This document shows, piece by piece, positions 22,695 through 34,680 of a stretch of 64,000 nucleotides of DNA. Position numbers and translations under genes: made by a program. The stretch covers positions 609,601,918 through 609,665,917 of the forward strand of contig CM062815.1 of the NCBI GenBank assembly GCA_031772625.1, in the 5' to 3' direction. This DNA is from Pinus tabuliformis. Lineage: Eukaryota > Streptophyta > Pinopsida > Pinales > Pinaceae. The notes beneath the pieces are model-generated. The model was not told the origin of the DNA and ran no database searches. It was given only the letters and a program-made list of their open reading frames with translations. Positions within the stretch are counted from its first letter, which is position 1; the number at the start of each line of letters is the position of its first letter.

Positions 22695-24355
22695 AGGAGA
22701 AGATCATTAGGCCAACTTTGTAAGTTGAATATCTTATGAAGTATGCAGGTTATGGGCTTATGGTGCTTTGCTTGATCTGAACCAAGGAAGAACCTTAGTA
22801 GTTGATGAGGGATAAGATCTAATTATGGATCGGGATCTTAAGGCTTGAAATGAATTATCATTATGTGGTTTGATCATGTATAGTCTAGATTTGAATACTG
22901 ACACATGTGTTATTCTATAAATGTTATGATCTGAATATGACTGAAGTCTGGAATAACTGTAAAATTATGAGTTAATATTTTCAGTTATGTACGCTGGTTG
23001 GCTTTGATAAAAGCGCATATACACACTGGTTCAACACATCTAAGTACTGTATACATTATGAAATATGATATTTGAAGTTGCAGTTGGATCTGGCTGTTGT
23101 TGCAGAGTTCTAGGTTCTGCTCTGTGTTCTGGTGATTGCAATCTGATGATAGTGTTCAAATTGATTGATTATGATTTTCTTTAGTGATGATGGATGAGAT
23201 CTAATGATGGATCAGGATCATAATGACTAATAATTATGTGATATGATGGGCTAGATCTGATTGCTAACACATGTTTTATCCTTTATATTTGATGATCTGG
23301 GTATGTCTGAAGTCGAGAAGTGCAACGAAGTTATAAGTAAGTATTTGTAGATCTATACGCTAGTTTTCTTTGATGAAGTTGCGTATACACACTGGTTCGG
23401 ATCTTCCAAGTTATGTATACACTTTGATGCATGTTTTTGAGGTTACAGCTGGTTCTGAATGATGATACAGTATTCTGGGTTCAGATCTGTGTACTAGTTA
23501 TAGTGATCTATCTGGTCCAGTGGATTTGTTGAAGTTGATTAAGTATGAATGAATGGTTGATTCAGTTGTGTCAAAGGTTCAGAGGTTGTCAATGATTGAT
23601 TGAGTTTAGTTGATTTAGAGAGTGATGATTTAGTTTCAGTGATTGGTTGATGCATATGTAGTTGATGGTTGTATTGCAATGATGATTAATTCTAATATTC
23701 AATGTTGTTGATGGGTCTAGTATGAAAATTGGATGAAACGAGGCCTTCATGTGTATTGTTGTGTACCAGGAGCATCCAATCTGAAAATTTATGAAACGTG
23801 GTCCCTGGAGGAAGAAAGAAAGTTGTAGCCTTCTGTAGGTCAGCACCTACGTACTAGTAAACATATCAGCTAGTACAAGAGCTAGGGGGTTGTAGCTCCC
23901 TTCCAGAAGAGGCTAGAGAACGAGAGAAGGTTGCAACCTTCTGTAGGTGGGTGCCTGCGTACTAGTATGAATTTGCACCAGTACAAGATTGTAAATAGGT
24001 TTTTATTATATTAAACGATGACAGCAGCATGTGGTTTTTGTCCCACATTGGGTTTCCACCTTAAATCTTGGTGTTCATGTGTGTTTCTTATGTGTGATGG
24101 TTTGTTCTGATATTACTGTACATGGTTACTGTTTGTATGATTAATGAAGTAATGATGCACTGATTAAAGATCAACATATGATGAATTAACTGAATCATAA
24201 GTTTGTTGGATATACGTTGGTTGCCTTAAATACAGTTGCATGTACATGTGAGTTACCTTCATTAAATTAGCGTATATAAATTTGAGTATGAAAAGAAAAA
24301 AGATTATTGATTTGACTAATACTGATTCACCCCCCCCTCAGTATTATTTCCAACA

Positions 24356-24376
24356 ATTGGTTTCAGAGCAGGTCCT
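24356..24376 (+). other. Element C primer binding site
   Basis: ATTGGTTTCAGAGCAGGTCC directly follows the LTR and is close to the TGGTATCAGAGC initiator-tRNA-Met site. Confidence 0.75.
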
Positions 24377-24414
24377 TCAGAAGAAGCTTGATCACTTGAA
24401 GGAATATCCATGAA

Positions 24415-25270
24415 GATGAATAATCATGAAAGCATGGGATCCACAACCTATCTACAATCTCTTGGAACAGATGTCTAGGAAATTGTGGAAGGAGGATATA
24501 ACTTTCCAACAGAAATTCCTACAAACACTGCAGGTAAAAAGCAATATGAAACCAATGCCAAAATTGTCACTATTTTATTGGGAAGTTTGTCACAATCATA
24601 GTTTTTCAAAGTCATGTAGCTCAAATCATCCAAAGAGATATGGGACAAAATCATTTAGAGCTACGAAGGAGACTCTCAGGTAAAATGTGCTAAGCTTCAA
24701 ACTCTCAGAATTCAGTATGAAACTCTTAAGATGCATAGTGATGAGAGTATAGCTAGTTACTTCTTACATATAGATGAGGTGGTTAATTGTATGAAGAATC
24801 TGGGTGAAGAGATAAAGGAAGTCACTCTAGTTGAGAAAATTTTGAGATCTTTGTCTGCTAAATTTGAGTCAAAAGTGTCTGCCATAGAAGAAAAACAAGA
24901 TCTTCAGAATATCACTATGACGCAACTTCACGAAATCCTAACTGCTTTTGAAATGAGAAAAGGAGGTCCATCAGATATGAGAGAAGCCGCATTTAAAGCA
25001 TCAGCAAAGGGAAAAGAAAAAGAAAAACACAATGAATCAAGATACATTTCAGAAGAAGAAGATGAGGTAAATTTTGTCAAGAAGCTTCAATGGGGTTCTG
25101 GAAGGTTCAAAGGTAAGCTACCTTTCAAATGCTTTTCTTGTGGTAGAGTTGGTCATTACGCTGCTAAATGCCCTCATGTCAAAGGAAAGATGTTTGTAGA
25201 AGGTAATAGAAGTTATTATACTCATGATGATAGTGATATCTTGTCCAATAGTGATGAAGATGATCAATAA
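24415..25270 (+). CDS. Copia-type gag of element C
   Basis: The best-preserved frame (24731-25270, 179 residues) is a UBN2/gag-polypeptide-type domain (ASYFLHIDEVVNCMKNLGEE, then LVEKILRSLSAKFE, then MTQLHEILTAFEMRK). A Lys/Glu-rich linker and a C-x2-C-x4-H-x4-C zinc knuckle (CFSCGRVGHYAAKC) follow near residues 136-149. Weaker gag sequence extends upstream toward the primer site. Gag would form the particle and bind RNA. An old copy with a few interruptions. Nothing resembling protease follows. Confidence 0.75.
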
Positions 25271-26343
25271 ATTAAACTACTCATGGCATATGAAAATAAT
25301 GCCTTAGAAAAGGAAGATTTCCTTAAAGAAATCAGTCAACTTAAAATCAGTTTGGCAGAAAAGGATACAGTCATAAACACAGTGACACATCAACTCACTG
25401 AAAAAGACAAACATAATGAAGTATTAGAATGTGAAGTAGTAAGTCTAAGAAAATAACTTGAAAAGACAAAGACTTTGAATCTTAGATTTGCTAAAGGATC
25501 AGAAACGTTAGATGAAATCATCAAAGTTCAGAGTTCACCCATTATAAAGACTGGTCTTGGTTTTCATGAAGGTGAATCTAGCTCATAAGATGAGGTAAGG
25601 AACTCCAATGAAAAATCTAAAATTCTCAACAAGGAGATAAAAAATAAACCCCATCAACAACCGAGGAAATAAATTCTTAAAAGAAAATATTTTACTCCTA
25701 TCTGTGGAGGTGATAGTCGGTTATTTCCTTCGATGAATAATGTTGAATTTTTTATATGTCATAATTTTGGACATGTTGAAGCCAGATGCAGAAGTAGAAT
25801 GGTTCAAGACCATCACACAGAAAGATCATCAGTTTCCAGGAGAAAATTTTGGACACCATACCAAAAGGAGCATACATCATCACAATCCAAGGTATTATGT
25901 GGCATAGCCTAGTTTACAGACATAACAGAGCCAGGGGAAGCTGAAAGTGTAAAACTTTAGTATTCCAATTTTCATACGCAGCTATTATGAAGAGAAGTCA
26001 TGTATATATGTGATTTAGAAGTTGCACAGTCGCATATATCGTGTTTTAAAAAAAAAGCAGTAGGATAGACTCGAGAAAAGGAGTCTGATATGGTTTAGTC
26101 ACTTATCTACTCTATTTGATGATGGTTACAATCTGCTGATGATATGTGGAAATGTGTTCATAGTGCATCTCAGCATGTACAAAGGGGGAGCTCAATCAGA
26201 TAATTTAGCATGTACTCAGGGGGAGCATGGACAACATAATGTATATAAAAGGGGGAGAATATCTTGGTCTGCCCTTTGCCCTTGATGTCAAAGGGGGAGA
26301 GTGTCTTGGTGTTATTGTTGCCATCAAGTCCAAAGGGGGGGAT
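25271..26343 (+). other. Element C gag C-terminal remnant and polypurine tract
   Basis: A coiled-coil-like Lys/Glu-rich stretch (about 25284-25620) is followed by a second degenerate knuckle (about 25740-25800, CHNFGHVEARC). Purine runs of the AAGGGGGAG type recur near 26180, 26218, 26248, 26290 and 26330, the last (CCAAAGGGGGG) directly before the 3' LTR. Repeated pre-LTR purine runs of this kind also occur in D and J. Confidence 0.65.
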
Positions 26344-28413
26344 TGTTGGCATTATGATACAGGTGTTGTCCTTGATGGAAACTCACTTAGATAACAGTTC
26401 ACAATGCAATAGGTTAACAACAAAGGATTACAAATCAGACTCTAAAGAATGAAGAAAGAGAGGTATACGCAGGTTCACTTTGTCCAAGTAGCGTATACAC
26501 GTGGGTTAACAAAACAAAAGGAGTGTATAACGTATACATGCACTTTCACAAGAGGAAAAGTGCATACATGTTGGAAAACCAAGTTTTTGGTCTGAGGTAT
26601 TTGGTCCAAGGTATTTTGATCCAAGGTATTGGTCCAAGGTATTTGGTCTGAGGTATTTGGTCCAAGGTATTGACCCTAGGTATTTGGTCCAAGGTATTGG
26701 TCCTAAGTAGTTTTGGTCCAAGGTATTGAGAAAGGCCTAAGAGTATATAAGGAGGAGAAGATCATTAGGCCAAGTGTGCAAGTTGAATATCTTATGAAGT
26801 ATGCAGGTTATGGGCTTATGGTGCTTTGCTTGATCTAAACTAAGGATGAACCTTAGTAGTTGATGAGGGATAAGATCTAATGATGGATTGGGATCTTAAG
26901 GCTTGAAATGAATTATCATTATGTGGTTTGATCATGTATAGTCTAGATCTGAATACTGACGCATGTGTTATTCTGTAAATGTTATGATCTGGATATGACT
27001 GAAGTTTGGAATAGCTGCAAAATTATGAGTTAATATTTGCAGATATGTACGCTGGTTGGCTTTGATAAAAGTGTGTATACACGTTGGTTCGACACATATA
27101 AGTAGCGTATACATTATGAAATATGATATTTGAAGTTGCAGTTGGATCTGGCTGTTGTTGCAGAGTTCTGGGTTTTGCTCTGTGTTCTAGTGATTGCATT
27201 CTGATGACAATGTCCAGATTGATTGATTGTGATTTTCTTCAGTGATGATGGATGAGATCTAATGATGGATCAGGATCATAATGACTAATCATTATGTGAT
27301 CTGATGGTCTAGATCTAATTGCTAACACATGTTTTATCCTTTATATTTGATGATCTGGGTATGTCTAAAGTCAGGAAGTGCAGCGAAGTTATAAGTAAGT
27401 ATTTGCAGATCTATATGCTGGTTCGCTTTAATGAAGTTGTGTATACATGCTGGTTCGGCTCTTCCAAGTTGTGTATACACTCTGATGCATGTTTTTGATG
27501 TTACAACTAGTTCTGAATGATGATACAGTATTCTAGGTTCAGATCTATGTACTGGTTAGAGTGATCTATCTATTCCAATGGATTTGTTAAAGTTTATTAA
27601 GTATGAATGAATGGTTGATTTAGTTGTGTCAGAGGTTCAGAGGTTGTTAGTGATTGATTGAGTTTGGTTGATTCAAAGAGTGATGATTGAGTTTCAGTGA
27701 TTGGTTGATGCAGATGTAGTTGATGGTTGTATTGCAATGATGATTAATTCTAAGCTTCAATGTTGTTGATGGGTCCAGTATGAAAATTGGATGAAACAAG
27801 GCCTTGATGTGTATTGTTGTGTTCCAGGAGCATCCAGTCTGAAAATTTATGAAACGTGATCCCTGGAGGAATAAAGAAGGTCCTAACCTTCTGTAGGTCG
27901 GCGCCTACATACTAGAAAACATATCAGCTAGTACAAGAGCTAGGGTATTGTAGCTCTCTTCCAGAAGAAGCTGGAGAACGAGAGAAGGTTGTAACCTTCT
28001 ACAAGTGGGTGCCTGCATACTGCTATGAGTCTGCATCAGTACAAGATTGTAAACAGGTTTTTCTTCTATTAAAAGAAGATAGCAGCAGGTGTTTTTTGTC
28101 CCGCATTGGGTTTCCACCTTAAATCTTGGTGTTCATGTGTGTTTCTTATGTGTGATGGCTTGTTCTGATATTACTGCACATGGCTACTGCTTATATGGTT
28201 AATGAAGTAATGATGCACTGATTAAAGATCAACATATGATGAATTAACTAAATCGTAAGTTTGTTGGATATACGTTGGTTGCCTCAAATACAATTGCATG
28301 TACACACGAGTTACCTTCATTAAAGTAGCGTATATAAATTTGAGTATGGAAAGAAAAAGTTTATTGATTTGACTAACACTAATTCACCCCCCCTCTCAGT
28401 ATTATTTCCAACA
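26344..28413 (+). repeat. Element C 3' LTR
   Basis: TGTTGGCATTATG...TTTCCAACA, aligned along its whole length with the 5' LTR and followed directly by the duplicated flank. Confidence 0.9.
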
Positions 28414-28414
28414 A

Positions 28415-28610
28415 GAATATTTTTGATGATCAAATTCTTAATTATATTGTTTTTAGGGTTTGAGAGTCAGTCACAATGGTTTTAGATAATGGTGAGAAAA
28501 AATTCCAAGGAGTTTGTATGACAATATTGATAAACTAGTTGGAGTAGAGTATGGACAGAAGTATGACAACAAATGATACTCATTGATATGATAGTTTGTG
28601 GCAATGATTA
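28415..28610. repeat. Flanking duplication of element C, right copy
   Basis: Second copy of the segment at 22108-22313, starting GAATATTTTTGATGATC and ending near TTTGTGGCAATGATTA. After it the element D LTR continues. Confidence 0.85.
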
Positions 28611-28652
28611 TAGTGAAAGTGTTTTCAAATTCAATGGAAATAATTGTAGTGA

Positions 28653-28745
28653 CAATGTGTACAAGTTGTGATGATGGTGATAGTTTGTATAGGTTGTGAT
28701 GATGGTGATAGTATGTACAGGTTGTGATGGTAGTAACAATGATTG
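28653..28745. repeat. ~28-bp tandem repeat in element D LTR
   Basis: GGTTGTGATGATGGTGATAG-type units start near 28665, 28693 and 28721, with a fourth degenerate unit. Confidence 0.8.
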
Positions 28746-28935
28746 TTGGTTGTGATTATTTTTATTTATTAACAGATAAATACAGAAGACAATGCTGGAT
28801 CTAGTTTGAAATATTTTGAAGAGAGGTCCAAAAGGAGTTGAAGAAGGAGGTGGGTGCCTCCACTAAGGTTAGATCCTCAATCAGGTTGGATCCTAGGGCA
28901 GATGAGATCATAGAGTAGGTTGAATATTTCTCATC

Positions 28936-29035
28936 ATCGAGGTTGGTGCCTCAATCAAGATGGAGCCTAGAGCAAGTTGGATCTTGCTCATTACCAAGGT
29001 TGGTGCCTCAATCATGTTGTAGACTACCGCAAGTG
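28936..29035. repeat. TTGGTGCC tandem units in element D LTR
   Basis: GGTTGGTGCCTCAATCA occurs twice, about 60 bp apart, with a more diverged GGTTAGATCCTCAATCA upstream. The unit resembles the 59-bp TTGGTGCT repeat in the element J LTR, suggesting related LTR families. Confidence 0.6.
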
Positions 29036-29360
29036 GAAACTTGCATATATTTGGGGTGGTTTCCTCCAAGAGTTTGAAGCTTGTAGATGATTGTAATAAA
29101 TTGAGCCATATGGAGATCAATAATTTATGGTTTTCTCTTGTATGTGTTTCCATGTAAAATATTGTCTATCTTTGATGTGATGGCCTCTTGATTAACTGTT
29201 GACATGAGGATAGTTTCATGATGCATTGTTATGTTTATTGATATATTACAAGGGTTATTATTGGTTGTTACATTGCTAATTGATTGAAAGTTTCGAATTG
29301 GTAATATAGAAGACACATTGATTCACCCCCTGCCTTCTCAGTCTGCTCTTGGGTATAACA

Positions 29361-29380
29361 AGTGGAATCCAAGGAGGTCA
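29361..29380 (+). other. Element D primer-site-like sequence
   Basis: AGTGGAATCCAAGGAGG directly after the LTR end. It resembles a degenerate TGGTATCAGAGC site. Confidence 0.4.
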
Positions 29381-29407
29381 TCATTAGGAATACTTAACTA
29401 CTAAAAG

Positions 29408-29635
29408 ATGGATCCATGGAATGATGGAAGCAGGGATTTAGATGAAAACTTTGTTATGATCTCGAAACATCGGTTGGATGAGTTCAAAATAAAATGTGAA
29501 AACCCGACAAAAAAACTTGATGAAGTTAAGAAGCAGTTAGGTGAAATAGAATTGAAGATAAAATAGATGAATGACACAATCATAAATCTCAATTGAGAAA
29601 TAGTTGTAGCAAAGAAATAAACTAAGGTAATTAAA
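29408..29635 (+). pseudogene. Element D gag start
   Basis: The frame opens MDPWNDGSRDLDENF and continues as a Lys/Glu-rich coiled-coil-like segment until element E begins. It is placed as gag by its position after the primer site. A fossil segment. Confidence 0.4.
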
Positions 29636-30117
29636 CGATCTAGGTGGATATTGGTAGCCACCCACCTATTCCACTTGGACCCCCACCATTGTTTCTTTTA
29701 GTGTCCATAATTGTAGCACAATTTGCTATTTTTGGCATTTTTCAGGTCCTAAACTTTTGCAGCCATTTTTGAGGACCTAGCCAATGTTGTTTTGGAAAAA
29801 AAGAAAACTTATAAACAACAATAGGGCTTTACAATCAAAAGTTGTATTCCTCGGGCATATATTTATAACAAGTTATTCTACACATCAAACAGAGATCGTA
29901 TGCCAAAGTCATTACCCCGGGAAGTTGATGTACTAATTTACTCCAACTGGGCCCACAAAATTTTGGTGCTTCATTTGCTAGGGTTAGTTTTTTGGATGTT
30001 TAGGGTTTTCCATTGTTTCTCAACAATAAATAGGTCTTTGAGCCTCACTGTAACATACTTCAGAAGGCATGTAGCCACCACATATATTATCATAGATAAG
30101 CTACCATGGTCTGAGTC
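29636..30117 (+). repeat. Element E 5' LTR, 3' end missing
   Basis: It aligns with 32017 onward until about 30117, where it gives way to RNase H coding sequence. The LTR's last ~130 bp are absent. Confidence 0.75.
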
Positions 30118-30520
30118 CCAACGGAAGGTGTTCATTGCATTGAAGCACTGCCTTTTCTCTACAATTGTACTCACATTGTCGGACCTACAATAACCATTTG
30201 AAATTGAGACAGAGGCTTCTGACTATGCTATTGGTGCAACTCTCACCCAACAAACAAATCTAGTGGCCTATCATAGTGAGATACTTTTTGATACAATAAA
30301 AACATCACATTCTAGGGAAGGAGATGATCACCCACACAAATCATTAGCCTCTTAATCTTATCTAGACACAATAGAAGTTGCAAAATGATTAGCATCCAAT
30401 GTGGTCTACATATCTGCAAAATTTTCACTTGAATATTAAATATAAGAACGAAAACACCAACCATGTTGCAGATTGCTTCAGTCGGGCCCTAGTTGCAGCA
30501 CTGACTATTGTTCTCAACAC
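30118..30520 (+). pseudogene. Element E RNase H remnant
   Basis: Translation shows the gypsy RNase H pattern FEIETEASDYAIGATLTQQ, YHSE, then farther on NFHLNIKYKNENTNHVADCFSR, which matches the end of gypsy RNase H. Fossil. Confidence 0.7.
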
Positions 30521-30899
30521 TTGTGGCCATGAGACCTATGGAGGGATGCAATTGTACAAAAATGATCCAGATTTTTCCACCACATATTAAATGCTAGTGG
30601 ATGGAAAGAAAGTTCCAAATTTCCACCTCCAGGATGCATTATTATGCCACCTGGGCCACCTTTGTGTTCCTTCAAGTGAGTTTGCCAAGATGATTTATAA
30701 GGTGCACTATAGTTAAATCGCATGACACTTTGGTGTGGAGAAACCTATGGTCATACTACATAATTATTTTTATTGGTAAAAACTCTAACATGGCATTAGA
30801 AAATATATCTGGTCCTGCATTACCTGTGCCATCACCAAGCCAACCATCAAGAATCAAGGCATGTACAATCCTCTTCCTACTCCTAGCCAGGCCTAGGAA

Positions 30900-31800
30900 T
30901 CCATCTCCATGAAATCTTTGTCAAGCCTCCCTTATACCAAGCACGATAATGACTGTGTATTTGTGTTCATGGATAAATTTTCTAATATGGCTATATTGGT
31001 GGCTTGTAAGAAGAGTATCACAACAGAGGACACTACCAAACTCTTCTTTGAACAAGTATGGTTACATTTTGGGATCCCACTGACCATTATATCAAATCGA
31101 GATAACAGGTTCATGCACTCATTCTATTCAACCCGCTAGACATTATTGGACACCAAGATCACCAAATCACCTTCATTCCATCTCCAAATTGATGGTCAAA
31201 TAGAGGCCATTAACAAGATGATAGTGCACATACTATGCATGTACAACTCCAAGCATCCATGAACCTAGGATGAGAGCCTTCCTTATGTGCAAAACAATTA
31301 TAAGAGAGCTCTCCATAGCTTGACTGGATACAATCCTTTTCAAGTGGGTTTGGGATTTCAACCATTATTAATGTTGCCATGCCTCATGCGACTACATAGA
31401 AATAATTGATAAATGTACACTCTAAGGTTGTTAAAGCAACCTGGTTTATTGAATACATCTAACATGTCCATCAGCAAGTGCATGCTATCTTAGATAAGTC
31501 TAATGCCAAGTGCAAGAAGTGACATGATCAACATCGAGTGCTACACAAGTTTCAGGTGGGTGGAAAAGTTTGGTTGCATTTGTAGAAAGAATGTCTTACT
31601 GGAGCCCATGGGAATCTCAGACCACTTGGACACAGACCTTACACCATCACCAAGGTTGTGGGAGACAGTTATTTTAAGCTCAACATTCTCCCATTCCTTG
31701 GTCTGCACCCAATTTTCAATGTCGATTGCCTTTGACCATACTTTCCACTATTTTCGAACACATCAAACATTGCAAAACAACTACCACCAATAGAGCTAAA
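30900..31800 (+). pseudogene. Element E integrase remnant
   Basis: VFVFMDKFSNMAILVACKK and FEQVWLHFGIPLTIISNRD match the two Asp-containing blocks of the gypsy integrase core. Downstream pieces resemble the integrase C-terminal domain. Fossil with several breaks. Confidence 0.7.
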
Positions 31801-32016
31801 CCCAAACTGAATGGAACTTTCTACAACTGATCAGATCATGGACACACAAATCGAGAACACTTGCCAATAGAAGATCCAACTATATTGGGTTATCAAATTT
31901 GTCCAACCCTTGCAACAAGGCAAGTGGCTCACTAGGGACCAAGTTCAGCAAAATTTTCCCCATCTCATGGAGGCACTCAATGCAATGGGGACCATTTCTT
32001 CCTAAGGTAGGAGGCC

Positions 32017-32631
32017 TAATCCAAGTGGATATTGGTGGCTAACCAGCTATTCCACTTAGACCCCCAATATTGTCTCTTTTAGTTTCCTTAATTTTTGCAC
32101 AATCTACTATTTTTGGCATTTTTTTTGGTCCTGAACTTTCAGAATCGTTTTGAGGCCATAAACAACATGTTTTTTTAGAAAATGGATAAACCCACAACTT
32201 TTGATAGGGGTTTGCAATCAAAATTTTGAATCCTTGGATAGCTATTTCTAATGAGGTAACGTACACGTCAAATGGGGATCGTATGCCAAAGTTATGACCC
32301 TAGGAAGTTGATGTACCAATTTACCCCAACGAGGCCCACAATGTTTTGGCGCTTCATCTCCTAGGGTTAGGTTTTTGGATGTTTATGGTTTTTTATTTTT
32401 TCTCAATAATAAATAGGCCTCCAAGCCTCATTATAACATAGTTCAAAAGGTATGTATCCACCACATCTCATCTCAGAGATAAGCTACCATCGCTTGAGCT
32501 AGTTTATTTTCATTCTCCATGCAAAAAAATTTCAGCATTTTGTTATTAATGAATTAAAGTTTTATTTTTTATGTATCTCTATTTGATATTTATATTTGTA
32601 TTTCATTTCGTTCCTTCATAAATCTAGATCA
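32017..32631 (+). repeat. Element E 3' LTR
   Basis: Matches the F-family LTR from its TGATCC-type start to ATCTAGATCA, about 615 bp. Confidence 0.8.
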
Positions 32632-32879
32632 TTCAAAAAGATTTCCAAGCCAAGTTAAGTAGCAATAAGCAATACCCCATGTGCCACACACCGTTTTATG
32701 GTTATTGCTTTCTATGTAATACATTTCGTTATAAAGAATTTACTTGTGATCATTCTATATTCCATTATTTAACACAAGGCCATGAATCATAAAGTCACTT
32801 AAGAAGAAGAAAAGTTTCCACCTAAGATATGGAAAGAGAAAGAAGAAAATGTTAGCCTCATATTGCATATACTCAAAAG

Positions 32880-33180
32880 GACAAAGACATGTGGTATGCC
32901 AATAGTGGTTGCTCAAGGCACATATCAAGGGATCAAAGAAATTTTATCAACATTAGGGAGATAGATGGAGGTAAAGTAAATTTTGGGAACACTGCATTTA
33001 CAAGAATCATTGGAAAAGGTATTATTACCATTGATAGTGTAAGAACCAAAGTGCGAGATGTCTTGTATATAGAAGGATTAAAGTATAATATTCTAAGTGT
33101 TAGTGAGATATGTGATCAAGGTTTTGATGGCATATTCAAATCCAAACGATGTCAAATCTGAAATTTAGATACAAGTAAAT
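32880..33180 (+). pseudogene. Copia protease-like remnant in element D
   Basis: WYANSGCSRHISRDQRNF, then VRDVLYIEGLKYNILSVSEI: the copia protease / gag-pre-integrase pattern. It lies upstream of gag zinc-knuckle sequence, the reverse of the normal order, so element D was rearranged here or a second copia fragment was inserted. Fossil. Confidence 0.65.
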
Positions 33181-33239
33181 TCGTAGAAAAAACTATCAGG
33201 ACCAATAATAATACATATATACTTGATGAAATAAATGAA

Positions 33240-34680
33240 GAAAATTTGTGATGGAAAGACGAAAGAGGATAAGATTATCTCTCGTTTTCTTCAAATAGAC
33301 AATGCCATTAACTCCACTGCAAGTCTTGACAAAGAAGAAGCCAAGACTTTCTGGAAGTTCAAAGGTAAGCTTCCTTTAAAGTTTCTTGAATGTGGATGAA
33401 TAGTTCATTATGCATCTAAATATCCCTATGTTAAGATGAATGATACTGATGATGAGCCAAGATTCAAATCCAAACATCAAAAGAAGAAGAAAACTAGTAA
33501 GAAGAAGAAATTCTACTAAAACGAGTAAAGTGACAGTGAATGTAATAAAAGTATGACCGATAAATATTAGGGGTGAAATAGTATTCAACGTTGAAATAGA
33601 AGAGCCTTAAGCAGAGATAGATTATGAAGGAGAACTTAAATGTTCGTTTAAAGAGATAGGGATTCTATAAAAGAAGGAAGTTCAACTTATGTTGTAGCTT
33701 CAAGACAAAAAATTAAATGAAGACACTATTATTGCTCTTGAATTCAAACTAGAAGAAGAAAAAGGGGTAAAAAAAAAATTTGTGAGAACAATTACATGAT
33801 AAGGAACAAATTTATGAAATACTAGAGGAGGAAGTTGTCCTCTTAAGAGACTAATTAGAGTAGATCAAACAAAAGTTTCACAAAGAGATTGAATCACTAG
33901 ATCACATTCTCATCATATAAAGGTCTCCTCTCATTAAAACGGGTCTTAGTAATCAAGGAAATTGTGAGGCACCCAAGAACAATGGTCCCTCAATCTCATC
34001 AAATGAAGAACATATCAAGAAGATCAATTAGGCATTTAATGCATCTAGCAATAACTTTCTTGAAGATCAAAGAAAGAAATGAACTCCAACCATGTTCTTT
34101 CAATGGCTCAAGACAATTCTAGGAAGGAGTGGAATATAAAAATCCGTAATGAAGAAAGATGATATCTTATGACAAAGAATCCTTACAAAGGATCCACAAG
34201 CATAAATAAAGCAGGTGTTGAAAAACAACAAATGAATATGGCTCCTCACAAAGTATCCACAAGAAATAATGAAGTAGGTGTTGGAAATTGTCAAATTGAT
34301 ATGGTTCTTCTAAGGAATAACTTCAAAAGATCAAGATATGTTTCTACACCCATGTATGAAAATAAGTTCCTTAGTTATTACTTTTTATGTAATTAATTTG
34401 GGCACAAAGCATAGAATTGTAGAACAGATTATGAGGTCAGGTATAGAGGATATGATCAAGTGCCTAGATGGAGACATGTGAATCAAATTAGGAGAATGCA
34501 CCAACCACTCACGCAATGTTAGATATGCCATAATGAAGGTCATATATCACAAGATTACATACTCAACTTGAGATGGTATAACAGAGAGGGACTTCCTATC
34601 AATACAATATCTACAAGATGGAGAATAGGTCAAGTAGGACCTCAATTAGATCTAATTTCTCATATCTAATCCATTGGTGA
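33240..34680 (+). pseudogene. Element D gag middle and C-terminal remnants
   Basis: A gag-like piece (ISRFLQIDNAINSTASLDKEE) leads into a degenerate zinc knuckle and a Lys-rich tail. Then come a coiled-coil-like stretch and, around 34360-34560, two knuckle-like Cys/His blocks. The order parallels the gag of element C. Many breaks. Confidence 0.55.

Larger units (their letters stand above)
22314..24355 (+). repeat. Element C 5' LTR
   Basis: It aligns with 26344-28413. It contains a GGTATTTGGTCC minisatellite, a TATA box, and about ten scattered GTATAC-core words (such as GCGTATACACACTGGTTC near 23384). Confidence 0.9.
22314..28413 (+). mobile_element. Element C: gag-only Ty1/copia element with ~2 kb LTRs
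   Basis: LTRs at 22314-24355 and 26344-28413 (TGTTGG...CCAACA) are about 90-93% identical by eye and flank a ~2 kb internal region. That region has an initiator-Met-type primer site, a UBN2-type copia gag with a CCHC knuckle, a second knuckle-like stretch and a GGGGGG polypurine tract. There is no protease, integrase, RT or RNase H. It sits in the LTR of element D but has no 5-bp target duplication; instead ~200 bp of target is duplicated. A few breaks in the coding region. Confidence 0.85.
28611..29360 (+). repeat. Element D 5' LTR, part after element C
   Basis: It continues the LTR to GGGTATAACA at 29360 after a copia-like TGATTCACCCCC. It includes two small tandem arrays described separately. 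Confidence 0.65.
29636..32631 (+). mobile_element. Element E: Ty3/gypsy copy reduced to RNase H and integrase
   Basis: An LTR at 32017-32631 matches both the segment 29636-30117 and the LTR of element F at 53917-54538. Between E's two LTRs only the C-terminal part of gypsy pol remains: RNase H (FEIETEASDYAIGA), integrase core pieces and an integrase C-terminal/linker region. The first LTR joins RNase H coding directly, so gag, protease and RT were lost by deletion. Near-matching flanks (TTAAA at 29631-29635, TTCAA at 32632-32636) may be the target duplication in element D. Many breaks; old. Confidence 0.75.
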
